64,000 nucleotides of DNA. Origin: Bacteroidota bacterium. GTDB lineage: Bacteria; Bacteroidota; Bacteroidia; UBA8524. The translations under genes and the position numbers were made by a program. A model generated the notes under the pieces. That model saw nothing but the letters and a program-made list of their open reading frames with translations. It was not told where the DNA came from and did not search any database. Positions 19,040-27,900 of the stretch are shown in pieces. Location: assembly GCA_006226545.1 (NCBI GenBank), contig SBGR01000025.1, positions 1 through 64,000 on the forward strand, read 5' to 3'. Positions within the stretch are counted from its first letter, which is position 1. Each line of letters begins with the position of its first letter.

Positions 19040-19426
19040 TTAGTACCGTTCCACCTTCAAATTCTTCAGAACCACCCGAGTAATGCCGCTGAAGTTTTTG
19101 TTCACTTTGATGGGGTTCTTAAGGTTCTTTTTTAGTCTGCTGAAATAATGTTTGCCTTGGTCGGCTAGGCGCTCACCTTCGTAGATATAGTATTCGTAAC
19201 TGTAGTTTGCCGAGGTGCTCGATTTGTTCTCAGCGCGGATATAACAGCAATGCCAACTTTGGTCTTCCTGCCAGGTAAACTGTACGCCATTCAGGTGCGC
19301 ACAATAGTTCCACACCACCGGTTCAGGTTCGGCTATTTTGGATTGAGGAGCTAAACTACTCAGACTCATTCCTATATAAAGAAGTATAGAATAGGCAGGG
19401 AGCAATATTTCAAAAGTAATACGCAA
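19040..19426 (-). CDS. Hypothetical exported protein
   Basis: 128-aa protein that I do not recognise. A hydrophobic stretch (LLPAYSILLYIGMSLSSLA) near the N-terminus could be a signal peptide; the body contains three cysteines in WQEDQSWHCCYIR and a basic C-terminal half. The only start covering the hydrophobic segment is TTG 19426; ATG 19369 would drop it. No neighbours on the same strand suggest a role. Low-confidence gene but with protein-like composition. Confidence 0.5.
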   Translation of the reverse strand: MRITFEILLPAYSILLYIGMSLSSLAPQSKIAEPEPVVWNYCAHLNGVQFTWQEDQSWHCCYIRAENKSSTSANYSYEYYIYEGERLADQGKHYFSRLKKNLKNPIKVNKNFSGITRVVLKNLKVERY

Positions 19427-19477
19427 AAACGCAAAAATGCAAGACCTTGAATTTCCGAGCTTTCCCGTTTGACAATT

Positions 19478-20491
19478 ATGAAGTTTGGCTTAACCCTTTT
19501 AGTCTGCCTCCTAGCCGTGTTTCAACTTGATGCACAGAGTTACAGGGGATTGGCAGTTGTGAACGATAGCACCGCTTGTGTAAGCGGAAGCAAGGGCACG
19601 GTAATCAGAACCGTGAACGGCGGCCAAACCTGGGATACGATCAGTCCGCCGGGCTATGCCAAGAAAGAATTTAGGGATATCCATGCCGACGATAGCCTCA
19701 TCATCGTGATGAGTTCGGGAGATAGTGCGGTTATTCTCCGAAGTGCAGATTTTGGGAAAACCTGGACCGAAGTATTTCGGCAAGATGATACCCTCATATT
19801 TTTGGATGCACTCGACATGTATGGAAGTTTCGGTGCTGTGGTAGGCGATCCATTTCCGGATGAGAATGGCATTCTACGTTTTGAGTTTCTCGTTACCCGT
19901 AACGGGGGGCGGACCTGGCAACGCGATAGAGAAATTAGAAATCATGAATTGAATCGCCCTGTAAACGGAGAAGCGGTCTATGCGGCGAGCGGTTCAAACT
20001 TGAACTACCGTAAAGCTATATTTCAGGGAGTAGGGGCAGGACAATCGTATTCCTTTATGAGCGGTGGAATGTCAAATAATTTGTACTACAATGGCGCCAA
20101 ATACGCGATTCCATGTAATCCTTGTGCCACCTGTGGAATGTATGGTATGACCCAAAGCATTGCAGGGAAACTATTTGTTGGAGGAAATTACCTGCGTCCA
20201 AATGATACCGCCCAAACATCGTATTATTTTGATTATAAATTGAACAAGGTCAAGCCTGCCCAAAAAATGCCGTCGGGCTACCGAAGCGGTGTGGCAAGTT
20301 CTAGCGATAATAAGGTGAGTATATGCACCGGTACCAACGGAAGTGATATTTCCTTTGATGGAGGAATAAACTGGCAACCTATTAATCTGCCGGGCATGAA
20401 TACCGTTCAGTTTTCACCTAACTTTCTCTGGATGGCCGGAAATAAAGGGCAGGTGCTGCGGGTGGCGTACAAGGATTTAAAGTCTAAATAA
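19478..20491 (+). CDS. Exported YCF48/BNR-type beta-propeller protein
   Basis: 337-aa protein with a signal peptide (MKFGLTLLVCLLAVFQLDAQ) and sialidase-type BNR/Asp-box repeats (GSKGTVIRTVNGGQTWDT, SADFGKTWTE, TRNGGRTWQRD, SFDGGINWQPI), so a beta-propeller of the photosystem II assembly YCF48-like group. In non-photosynthetic bacteria such proteins are secreted with unknown targets. A short CNPCATCGMYG motif near residue 212 could bind metal. No T9SS tail is seen. The 3' end overlaps the convergent ABC permease by 8 nt. Confidence 0.83.
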   Translation: MKFGLTLLVCLLAVFQLDAQSYRGLAVVNDSTACVSGSKGTVIRTVNGGQTWDTISPPGYAKKEFRDIHADDSLIIVMSSGDSAVILRSADFGKTWTEVFRQDDTLIFLDALDMYGSFGAVVGDPFPDENGILRFEFLVTRNGGRTWQRDREIRNHELNRPVNGEAVYAASGSNLNYRKAIFQGVGAGQSYSFMSGGMSNNLYYNGAKYAIPCNPCATCGMYGMTQSIAGKLFVGGNYLRPNDTAQTSYYFDYKLNKVKPAQKMPSGYRSGVASSSDNKVSICTGTNGSDISFDGGINWQPINLPGMNTVQFSPNFLWMAGNKGQVLRVAYKDLKSK

Positions 20492-21191
20492 GCACCTTTT
20501 TCTGAAAACGGTAATTGAGCAAAAGCAGGCAAAGTGCGTAGTAGACAAAGCCCAAAGCAATAGGCCAATACAATTGCTCCAGGTAACTCCACTCAATCGC
20601 TCTATACGACCAATAGGTTGGCACTATAGCTAAAGCATGCAAGGCATCGTAAGGTAAAAAGTAGATGAGCGCCGGAGCGATAAGCAGGATATTGAAAATT
20701 TTCATGGCAGCCAATCCCTCGATGCGGTTCTTAGCGAAATTCGCTAGCAGCAACATGAGAAAGGGAGCCATGAGCGACATCTGCAAGGCGATGAGCAGGT
20801 TGATGCCCAAGCCCATGTGCAAGACTCCGCCCCATTGCAGTATGCTGAAATTGACTAAGGTGGAAATCGCTAAGCCAACCGACTGACGAGCCAATACCAG
20901 CTGTGAGGTCTTCACCGGCGCAATGCGCAGTACACCCAGCAGGTTTTCTTCTTTTTCCTCCAATACAATGAATCCATAAACAAAGCCAAACAAGGTGGCC
21001 GACTGCAAACAGGCCCACATGATGATGACTTGCTTATACGGCTCCACCACCGGGAAATTTTCCAATAAAGGCGGCATCCCAAATCGAATCAGCAGAAAGC
21101 AGAATACCGGGAATACCAGGATGGCGCGAAACATGGGCTCCCGAAAGGTGCTGAGGAAATCGTGGCGAACTAAGGAAAGAATAAATTTCAT
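20484..21191 (-). CDS. ABC exporter permease subunit 2
   Basis: 235-aa membrane protein with about six hydrophobic helices and the acidic loop VLEEKEENLLGVLRIAPVK typical of ABC-2-like transport permeases. It is the last gene of a three-gene exporter operon (ATPase, permease, permease) on the minus strand with 4-nt overlaps. The arrangement resembles two-permease drug or lipid exporters; the substrate is not known. Confidence 0.82.
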   Translation of the reverse strand: MKFILSLVRHDFLSTFREPMFRAILVFPVFCFLLIRFGMPPLLENFPVVEPYKQVIIMWACLQSATLFGFVYGFIVLEEKEENLLGVLRIAPVKTSQLVLARQSVGLAISTLVNFSILQWGGVLHMGLGINLLIALQMSLMAPFLMLLLANFAKNRIEGLAAMKIFNILLIAPALIYFLPYDALHALAIVPTYWSYRAIEWSYLEQLYWPIALGFVYYALCLLLLNYRFQKKVLI

Positions 21192-21874
21192 CGGACTTCT
21201 TTAAAGTGGTGAATCAAACGTTTCCAAGCGATGTACAGGCTAAAGCCAAGGTAGCCATAGGCGTAAACGAGGTAGTACCAGTCGAGCGAATGGTAGGCTG
21301 CATCTATCATTTTCATGCCGGCATACATCGGTAACCAAACCAAATAAACATCGGGAATCAGCTGAAAATAGGCCAAGAAGGGAAGGGCACTGAGCATTAG
21401 AAAACCAAGGCTTCGCATCAGAAACTGGTTGAATCCTTTTGCGCCAAATCCGAGGTAGAGTCCGGCCATCACAAACAGGGCAGAGGTACCCGCCACGCCC
21501 AAAATGAAATGGACAAAATTGAAATCGATGCCGATGGCGGCCAGGTTCATCAGCAAAGCCGAAACGGTAGAGAGTAAGCTTAGGCTGATCACCTTCGATA
21601 AAAGGTATTTCTCTACCGGCAAGGGCGATACCTGAACGGCTACCAAGGTATTCTGACTGCTTTCAAAAAGCATAAGCACACCGGCAAAGAGTAAACCGGT
21701 GACAACCGGATCATTAAAAACGAGCACCAAAAGCAGGCTGTGTAAATCGCCCAACCCGGCCAGCAGCTTGAAAAGCAAAAGATAAATGCCGGCTACCACC
21801 AAGCCCAATACAATAAGTTTGTTACGGTGGAGGAGGAGCAAGTCCCAGTAAAGCAGTTTTTTCAGGGTATTCAT
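21188..21874 (-). CDS. ABC exporter permease subunit 1
   Basis: 228-aa membrane protein with about six helices; similar fold to subunit 2 but weakly similar in sequence. Its stop overlaps the ATG of subunit 2 by 4 nt and its start overlaps the ATPase stop by 4 nt, so all three products are probably made in fixed proportion and form a heterodimeric channel with the ATPase. Confidence 0.8.
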   Translation of the reverse strand: MNTLKKLLYWDLLLLHRNKLIVLGLVVAGIYLLLFKLLAGLGDLHSLLLVLVFNDPVVTGLLFAGVLMLFESSQNTLVAVQVSPLPVEKYLLSKVISLSLLSTVSALLMNLAAIGIDFNFVHFILGVAGTSALFVMAGLYLGFGAKGFNQFLMRSLGFLMLSALPFLAYFQLIPDVYLVWLPMYAGMKMIDAAYHSLDWYYLVYAYGYLGFSLYIAWKRLIHHFKEVR

Positions 21875-22716
21875 AGCAGGCCCTCCCCGGTAATTTGGAT
21901 AAAGGCATCTTCTAGGCTGGCTTCCAGGCTATGCATCTCCAGCACGCGGTCTTTGCTTAAAGCGGTTTGAAACGCTGTATTTTCCTGCAAACCTTGAAGC
22001 GGGAATCGGAAGGACTCGCCGTTCTGTAGTTTTAGCGCCAATACTTCTTGTCCGTATTTTCTTTTTAGCTCACCGGGCTTATCCAGTGCTTTGATTTCGC
22101 CCTGGTGCAAAAGTGCTACCTCGTCGCAAAGCTGGTCGGCATCAAACATATTGTGTGTGGTAATGAAGATGCTGGTTCCTTTGGCTATCTGATCTCGAAT
22201 GATGTCTTTGATTCGTTTGGCGTGAATGGGATCGAGTCCGGAGGTAGGCTCATCTAAAAACAGAAACTCCGGCTGGTGGAGCAAAGCCCTCGCGAAGTTC
22301 AAACGCATCTTCATGCCTTTGGAATAATCGGCTACCGGCTTGTTTGCATCCTTTTCCAAGCCCACCATCTCCAAAAGCTCCATGGCATTCAGAAGAGGTT
22401 TACTGTAGAAGGCGCCAAAGAAGGCCAGGTTTTCCAAAGCACTGAGTTTGCTGTAGTGGTTGGGCAATTCAAAGCAGACCCCAATTTTCTCGTAGAAATC
22501 CTGTCCCCACTCGTTGAGGTTTTTTCCCGCAAAAAGCACCCTGCCTTCGTAGCCGGTGAGCAGTTTGTACAGAATCTTTTGAGTGGTGCTTTTCCCGCTT
22601 CCGCTTGGTCCCAAGAAGCCGAATATTTGTCCCGACTCCATGGTGAAACTCAGATCTTTCAGCGTATCGCTTTCGCTATTGGGGTAACGAAAATGCAGGT
22701 GTTCTACGTTTAGCAT
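21871..22716 (-). CDS. ABC exporter ATP-binding protein
   Basis: 281-aa ATPase. Walker A GPSGSGKST near residue 36, signature YSKGMKMRLNFARAL near 132, Walker B FLFLDEPTSGLDP near 155 and the switch histidine in FITTHNMFDAD are all present. It powers the exporter formed with the two permeases downstream. ATG 22716 (MLNVEHLHFRYP) is chosen because a TACTTTTG promoter box ends 4 nt upstream; an extended TTG/ATG reading to 22737 would place that box inside the gene. Confidence 0.93.
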   Translation of the reverse strand: MLNVEHLHFRYPNSESDTLKDLSFTMESGQIFGFLGPSGSGKSTTQKILYKLLTGYEGRVLFAGKNLNEWGQDFYEKIGVCFELPNHYSKLSALENLAFFGAFYSKPLLNAMELLEMVGLEKDANKPVADYSKGMKMRLNFARALLHQPEFLFLDEPTSGLDPIHAKRIKDIIRDQIAKGTSIFITTHNMFDADQLCDEVALLHQGEIKALDKPGELKRKYGQEVLALKLQNGESFRFPLQGLQENTAFQTALSKDRVLEMHSLEASLEDAFIQITGEGLL

Positions 22717-22720
22717 GGTA

Positions 22721-22728
22721 CAAAAGTA
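22721..22728 (-). promoter_or_regulatory. TAnnTTTG -7 box (TACTTTTG, minus strand)
   Basis: Ends 4 nt before the ABC ATPase ATG at 22716; predicts a leaderless operon transcript. Confidence 0.6.
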
Positions 22729-22875
22729 GAACCTCATTTCAGCATCGCTAAAGCAGAAAGTTCAAGCAGGTAGCTGAGGGATTTGAAACGGAAGAAAAGG
22801 GGTTTTAAACAGAAAGGAGGCAGCAAACGTTGAACTTTGGGGAACAGAAGTTCAGGCGCATCGCTACCTCCAGTG

Positions 22876-23679
22876 TCATGCTAGCACGCAGATCCAATTG
22901 TCACGCGTGTAGGCTTCTTGAAAACCGTTCCGCACCATATTGCGGTAACTGGCCACAGGGTTATCTAAAGTATTTTCTGCGGTTTCGGAGTGAATCAACC
23001 TAACTCCATTGTCCCACGCTTTTTTAAGCCTGATCTGAAGCAAGGCGTTCTGGGCACCTAGTCCGCGGTATTCCGGAAGCGTACCTGCAAAGGCCATGGC
23101 GGCAGCATCGGGGTAAAGATGCAAGGCGGCAGCAGCAATCGCTGTTTCACCATGGTAAGCCAGGTAATGGGTATATCCCTTTTTCCCAACCGATTCCGAA
23201 AGCAAAGGTAAAAGTCCTTCCTGTTCCCATCCAAAACTTTTTTTAATTATTTCTGCATAGGTCTTTGCATCGGCTTTGCCTATTTCTACTAGGCTTAGTT
23301 CGGTATTAGGTTCAAGCGGTTCTTTTTCTAACTCTTGCCACAGCTTGGCCCAGCGGTTGTGAAGCTTAAATCCGTGTTCAGTCATCATTTCAGACAATCC
23401 TTCTTGCGGCACATGCGGGCTCAGTTGAATAAAAAAGCGAGGAGCACCTGCCTGCCGGAAGAAATTTTTAATCTCCTCCAAGGTTTCAGGTTTTACCGCT
23501 TCTTCGAATCCCAAACCTATCACTCGATTCAAGGCCAGCATATCGATTTGAGGAATGGAGCAGGCTATGGCACCCTGGATGTTTCGGGTATAGGTAGGGA
23601 GTCCGGGTACTTCACCGTAAACCCTACTCCAGTAAAGGGCTTCGCTATGTTCTAAAATTTGCGATAAAGCTTTATTCAT
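22876..23679 (-). CDS. GNAT-family N-acetyltransferase, two-domain
   Basis: 267-aa protein. The C-terminal half carries the GNAT acetyl-CoA motif (LPEYRGLGAQNALLQIRLKK, residues about 195-214) and the late NPVASYRNMVRNGFQEAY segment. The N-terminal 130 residues look like a degenerate second GNAT domain. Substrate unknown. The start at ATG 23679 avoids a seven-residue extension with no support. Monocistronic. Confidence 0.82.
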   Translation of the reverse strand: MNKALSQILEHSEALYWSRVYGEVPGLPTYTRNIQGAIACSIPQIDMLALNRVIGLGFEEAVKPETLEEIKNFFRQAGAPRFFIQLSPHVPQEGLSEMMTEHGFKLHNRWAKLWQELEKEPLEPNTELSLVEIGKADAKTYAEIIKKSFGWEQEGLLPLLSESVGKKGYTHYLAYHGETAIAAAALHLYPDAAAMAFAGTLPEYRGLGAQNALLQIRLKKAWDNGVRLIHSETAENTLDNPVASYRNMVRNGFQEAYTRDNWICVLA

Positions 23680-23797
23680 GATCTTTGGCTTAAAGCGCAC
23701 AATGTTAAGGCCTAGTCAAGCCTCATAAGTGGGCCAGCTTACCAAAGGCGGCTATGAATTGACCGAGTCCGGCCTTCTTCCTTTGTGGTCAAATTAG

Positions 23798-23805
23798 TAA
23801 GTTTG
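23798..23805 (+). promoter_or_regulatory. TAnnTTTG -7 box (TAAGTTTG)
   Basis: Ends 4 nt before the pepT ATG at 23810; suggests a leaderless mRNA. Confidence 0.6.
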
Positions 23806-23809
23806 AGCC

Positions 23810-25063
23810 ATGGCAATTGTAAACTACAAATCAAGCGTTGCAGAGCGTCTTATGCGCTACGTGCAAGTATATACCGAGTCAGATCCAAATTCAGATACCC
23901 AACCAACCACCATGCGTCAGAAAGACTTGAGCCGTATGCTGGTAGAAGAGCTTAAATCATTAGGCATAGCCGATGCTGAATTGGACGAACACGGATACGT
24001 TTACGCCACCATTCCATCAACTATTCCCAACGATGCGCCGGTAGTTTGCTACTGCGCCCACGTGGATACGGCCCCTGATGTAACCGGAGAAAATGTAAAA
24101 CCTCGACTCATCGCTAAATACGATGGAAGCGATATCAAATACCCGGATGATGAAACCCTGACTTTAAGCAAGGAAAATCATCCTTACCTCAAACAACGAT
24201 TGGGCGACGACCTCATCGTTGCTTCCGGAAAAACCTTATTGGGTGCCGATGATAAGGCCGGTGTGGCCATCATCATGGACCTCGCTCAGCATTTGATGCA
24301 GAATCCGGAAATCCCGCATGGCAAAATCAGAATCCTGTTTACACCGGATGAAGAAGTGGGCCGCGGCGTGAATGCAGTCGACATGAAGAAACTGGCCGCC
24401 GATATTGGCTATACCCTCGACGGTGGCGAACGCGGTTCTTTGGAAGGCGAATCTTTTTCGGCCGATGGGGCTACCGTTACCTTCAATGGGGTAAGTGCTC
24501 ACCCGGGTTATGCCAAAGGGAAAATGGTGAATGCGCTCAAGATGGCAGCCCATTTTGTGGATAGCCTGCCGAAAGACAGCTGGAGCCCCGAAACAACAAG
24601 CGGTCACGAAGGTTTTGTGCACCCGTTACACGTAGAAGGCGGCATGGAACAGTGCAAGGTGACCTTCATTGTGCGCGACCATAAAACCGCTTTGCTTGCC
24701 GACTACGAAACACGCCTTCGCTCCATGGCTGAGGCTACCGTGAAAGCTTTTCCGGGCGGAACATTCAGCATGGAAGTGAGCGAACAATACCGCAACATGA
24801 AAGAGGTATTGGATACCGTTCCTGAGGTGATGGAACTGGCGGTGAAAGCCTACGAAGCCAGTGGCTTGAATGCCGAGATTCACAGCATCAGAGGGGGTAC
24901 AGACGGTTCCCGACTTTCCTTTATGGGATTACCTTGTCCGAATATCTTCACCGGCGAGATGGCCATCCACAGCAAGCTCGAGTACGTGAGTGTGCAAGAC
25001 ATGGAAAAAGCCACCGAAGTGCTGGTTAACCTTTCTCAGCTATGGGCGAAAAGAAGCAAATGA
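23810..25063 (+). CDS. pepT: Peptidase T (aminotripeptidase)
   Basis: 417-aa M20B zinc peptidase, close to the E. coli PepT length. Metal ligands and catalytic residues are visible: CYCAHVDTAPDV (His-x-Asp), LLGADDKAGVA (bridging Asp), TPDEEVGRG (catalytic Glu and ligand), and the closing HSKLEYVS region with a final His ligand. It releases N-terminal residues from tripeptides in the cytoplasm. The next gene starts inside its stop (ATGA), so they are co-translated. Confidence 0.94.
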   Translation: MAIVNYKSSVAERLMRYVQVYTESDPNSDTQPTTMRQKDLSRMLVEELKSLGIADAELDEHGYVYATIPSTIPNDAPVVCYCAHVDTAPDVTGENVKPRLIAKYDGSDIKYPDDETLTLSKENHPYLKQRLGDDLIVASGKTLLGADDKAGVAIIMDLAQHLMQNPEIPHGKIRILFTPDEEVGRGVNAVDMKKLAADIGYTLDGGERGSLEGESFSADGATVTFNGVSAHPGYAKGKMVNALKMAAHFVDSLPKDSWSPETTSGHEGFVHPLHVEGGMEQCKVTFIVRDHKTALLADYETRLRSMAEATVKAFPGGTFSMEVSEQYRNMKEVLDTVPEVMELAVKAYEASGLNAEIHSIRGGTDGSRLSFMGLPCPNIFTGEMAIHSKLEYVSVQDMEKATEVLVNLSQLWAKRSK

Positions 25064-25320
25064 CCCGACTTCTCCGCGCCAACGGTAATGCCGGAGATCA
25101 GATGGAGACCGAATCGTATGAGATTCTGAAATCGTATCTGCTGAAAAGTATACGCGATGAAAAGGAATTGGATGCCGATCTACTACTAGCAAGAGCCCTG
25201 AATTTGTTCGAGTATGTAATAGAGGATAATGTAGAATGGCATATCCTCAGTGTCTTAGACGATTTGGAAGGCCAAAACCTGCTTCTGCTGGAACAGAATA
25301 AATACCGACTCAACAGCTGA
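25060..25320 (+). CDS. Small acidic hypothetical protein coupled to pepT
   Basis: 86-aa helical protein (ESYEILKSYLLKSIRDEKE..., then VEWHILSVLDDLEGQNLLLLEQN). ATG 25060 overlaps the pepT stop by 4 nt, which decides the start over ATG 25042. No motif of known function. Its coupling to pepT suggests joint expression. Confidence 0.65.
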   Translation: MTRLLRANGNAGDQMETESYEILKSYLLKSIRDEKELDADLLLARALNLFEYVIEDNVEWHILSVLDDLEGQNLLLLEQNKYRLNS

Positions 25321-25357
25321 AATTTTCTTCCTGATTCGGGCAACGAAACACCAAAGT

Positions 25358-25570
25358 ATGGGTACTTCTAATTATACGGCAGTGCACATGCTTAAACTGG
25401 TATTCCTTCTATTTTTACTCACTTCCCAATTCTGGCTAGGGCTTATCGTGCTTATGCTTGGGCTTTTCTTTGTGGGTAGAAAAAGAGAATGGGTGGGTAC
25501 CTGGCAGATGTCGGGACTTTTCGTTTTAGCAATAGCTTCTGTTTTTATAGCTTTGGGAAACCAAAGCTAG
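25358..25570 (+). CDS. Small two-helix membrane protein
   Basis: 70-aa protein with two hydrophobic helices (LKLVFLLFLLTSQFWLGLIV and MSGLFVLAIASVFIAL) separated by a basic loop GRKREWVGTW. ATG 25358 or 25388. The next gene starts 3 nt after its stop. Function unknown. Confidence 0.6.
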   Translation: MGTSNYTAVHMLKLVFLLFLLTSQFWLGLIVLMLGLFFVGRKREWVGTWQMSGLFVLAIASVFIALGNQS

Positions 25571-25573
25571 ACC

Positions 25574-27817
25574 ATGAAGTTACGCCTCCTTTCATTACTA
25601 CTTCTTTTATGCGGTAGCGCTTCTTTTGCCGCAGACACCTTAAAACAATACAATCCCGCTGCTCCTTTGCTCAACTTGCCAACAGGGTATAAAGAACTGG
25701 TGGGTCGGGTTGATTTGCCCGGGCCCGGAATGCTTTCTGAGCTTGTGGTGCGTTTGGGTGGTAGCAGTGCCGATGGAACGGTGAAGCTCAAGTTATACGG
25801 TCATGAAGCAGGCACCTCGTTTCCGCAGCTGGAGAAAACCATTGCCGGTCCCTTGGAACTGAAAAAGTCCAAAGAAGGGAATGAAGAGGTTCACATCAAA
25901 CTGCCCGAACCTATTCGCTTTGCCAATAACCAGCTTTTTGTGGTATTGAGCGATTGGTCGGCTAACGTAACTGTTTTGGCGGAAGGCACCTCTGCTTTGG
26001 CTGAATGCAGCAGTTCATCGGGTGGCGACTATTACCGCCTCTTCGCTAAAAACACCAATAATTCCTGGGCCTTGGTGAACAGAAGGGCTTTAGCGATAGA
26101 CTTGGTTTGGGAAGCAGAGAAGCTCCCGGCCAGCGCCTGGTTTGAAGACAGAACAAAGGCATCCGGCATAGCCGAAACATTATCGAATAAGAGCATCGCG
26201 GCGGGCGATTTAAACGGCGACGATTTCCTTGACCTCTGCATTCGCGGAAGTGTCTACTTCAACCAAAAAGACTTCACGTTCACCGATAAAACCGCCGACC
26301 TCAATATCACTACCACGGATGTGGTGGCGAGTCCGCTCATCGACATCAACAACGATGGGAAGTTGGATATTCTCTTGCTGTATGGCGATTCTGTCAACCA
26401 CAAGGTTTTGGTCAACCAAGGTGGCGGCCAGTTTCAAACACAAGAGTTGAGTGCCGAAATACCGGTGCGTGGCATCTCCAGCTTCAGCATAGCTGATATT
26501 AACAAAGATGGATTCCCGGATATTTTCGTGGGGCGATTGTGGACCATGTACCCGGCTGGTGGTCCGGATATCACGCCAAACTACCTGTATTTGAATGATG
26601 GCAAAGGCGACTTTACCGATGCCTCTACACTGATTTACCCGAACGGTTATACGCACCGAAGAAGCAGAGGCTCGGCCTGGTGCGATTACGATAACGATGG
26701 CGACCTTGACCTCTTTGTGGCCAATTACTACTTGGAGGCAGACGAGCTCTGGCGCAATAACGGCAACGGAACCTTTACCGATTATGCCGCGGTGGCGGGC
26801 ATCGATCGAAACAAGTTTCAAGGCAGCTCGCACGGCACAGGTTGCGACTGGGGCGATTACGATAACGACGGATTCATGGACCTGCTTTCACCTAACCTGG
26901 CGCATCCGGCCTACCTCAAGCAATACGACCATTTCCCAACTACCCTCTACCGAAATAAGGGCGGCTCTACCTTCTACTTCGCTAATGAAACAGCCAATAG
27001 CGGCATTGAATACGAAGAGACTCATGCCGGTGCAGCTTGGGCCGATTTCAACAACGATGGAAAACTGGATTTTGTGGTTACCACCTTTTACGGCTGTCGC
27101 TACATCGATTTATACCAACAGCAAGAAGACGGAAGCTTCGGTTTGGTGACGGCACAATACGGCCTAGAAGGCATTGTGACGGGTGAAGATGCCTGTTGGG
27201 CCGATTTGGACAACGATGGCAAACTTGACCTGATGATGGGCGAAGCAGGGAAGTTCAAAGTATGGAAAAACAATACTCCCGTTTGGCACCATCACTTCTG
27301 CGAGGTTGAGCTGGAAGCCGGTAGCGGGAATAAGCTAGCGATAGGTTCTCGGGTTACCCTGTATGCCGGTGGTAAAAGTTATATCCGCGATGTGACTGCA
27401 GGAAGAGGTGTACGCATGCAGCCTGCTACGCGTGTGCATTTTGGCCTAGCCGAAACGGATCAGGTAGACTCGGTAAAGGTGTTCTGGTATGGCAGCGGGC
27501 AAAACAAAACCTATACATCGGTGCAAGCCGATAAGCTTAATTTCTTGAGCGAAAACGGTACAACCCGATTGGATGTGAAAGAAGAGGAACTCAGCCTGGG
27601 TGTTTATCCCAATCCGAATTCCGGCAGTTTCAAGGTGGAGGTTCCCATCGCTATGCAATTGGAAATTTTGGATGCGACAGGAAAACAGCTTCAGTTATTT
27701 CATTTGAGCGAAGGCCAACATACACTTGATTTAAGATTGAGTCCGGGAGTTTATGTGCTCTACGGTAAGTTGGAAGGCGGCAAGGTTTACCGCAAACGCA
27801 TCACCATTCAGCGTTAG
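25574..27817 (+). CDS. Secreted FG-GAP/VCBS and ASPIC/UnbV protein with T9SS sorting domain
   Basis: 747-aa exported protein. Signal peptide to about residue 19, a jelly-roll-like N-terminal domain, then at least six FG-GAP/VCBS repeats with calcium-binding DxNxDGxxD loops (DLNGDDFLD, DINNDGKLD, DINKDGFPD, DYDNDGDLD, DFNNDGKLD, DLDNDGKLD) that build a beta-propeller. An ASPIC/UnbV domain follows near residue 590 (SRVTLYAGGKSYIRDVTAGRG). The last 75 residues (LGVYPNPNSGSFKVEVP onward) are a type A T9SS signal. Likely a large cell-surface or released protein; ligand unknown. Confidence 0.9.
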   Translation: MKLRLLSLLLLLCGSASFAADTLKQYNPAAPLLNLPTGYKELVGRVDLPGPGMLSELVVRLGGSSADGTVKLKLYGHEAGTSFPQLEKTIAGPLELKKSKEGNEEVHIKLPEPIRFANNQLFVVLSDWSANVTVLAEGTSALAECSSSSGGDYYRLFAKNTNNSWALVNRRALAIDLVWEAEKLPASAWFEDRTKASGIAETLSNKSIAAGDLNGDDFLDLCIRGSVYFNQKDFTFTDKTADLNITTTDVVASPLIDINNDGKLDILLLYGDSVNHKVLVNQGGGQFQTQELSAEIPVRGISSFSIADINKDGFPDIFVGRLWTMYPAGGPDITPNYLYLNDGKGDFTDASTLIYPNGYTHRRSRGSAWCDYDNDGDLDLFVANYYLEADELWRNNGNGTFTDYAAVAGIDRNKFQGSSHGTGCDWGDYDNDGFMDLLSPNLAHPAYLKQYDHFPTTLYRNKGGSTFYFANETANSGIEYEETHAGAAWADFNNDGKLDFVVTTFYGCRYIDLYQQQEDGSFGLVTAQYGLEGIVTGEDACWADLDNDGKLDLMMGEAGKFKVWKNNTPVWHHHFCEVELEAGSGNKLAIGSRVTLYAGGKSYIRDVTAGRGVRMQPATRVHFGLAETDQVDSVKVFWYGSGQNKTYTSVQADKLNFLSENGTTRLDVKEEELSLGVYPNPNSGSFKVEVPIAMQLEILDATGKQLQLFHLSEGQHTLDLRLSPGVYVLYGKLEGGKVYRKRITIQR

Positions 27818-27887
27818 CTTTTCCACGATTTCAGACAAGCGAAGAGGCTTGTGGAAAAAGCAAAAAGCGAGGGCTTAGAGAAAGCTG

Positions 27888-27895
27888 TAAGTTTG
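27888..27895 (+). promoter_or_regulatory. TAnnTTTG -7 box (TAAGTTTG)
   Basis: Ends 5 nt before the ATG at 27901. An overlapping ATG at 27897 is out of frame and stops after three codons. Confidence 0.6.
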
Positions 27896-27900
27896 AATGG

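Noticed and set aside
26210-26833. 207-codon open frame opposite the FG-GAP gene
   Set aside because: Antisense to repetitive DxNxDG codons; no start context and no protein-like family.
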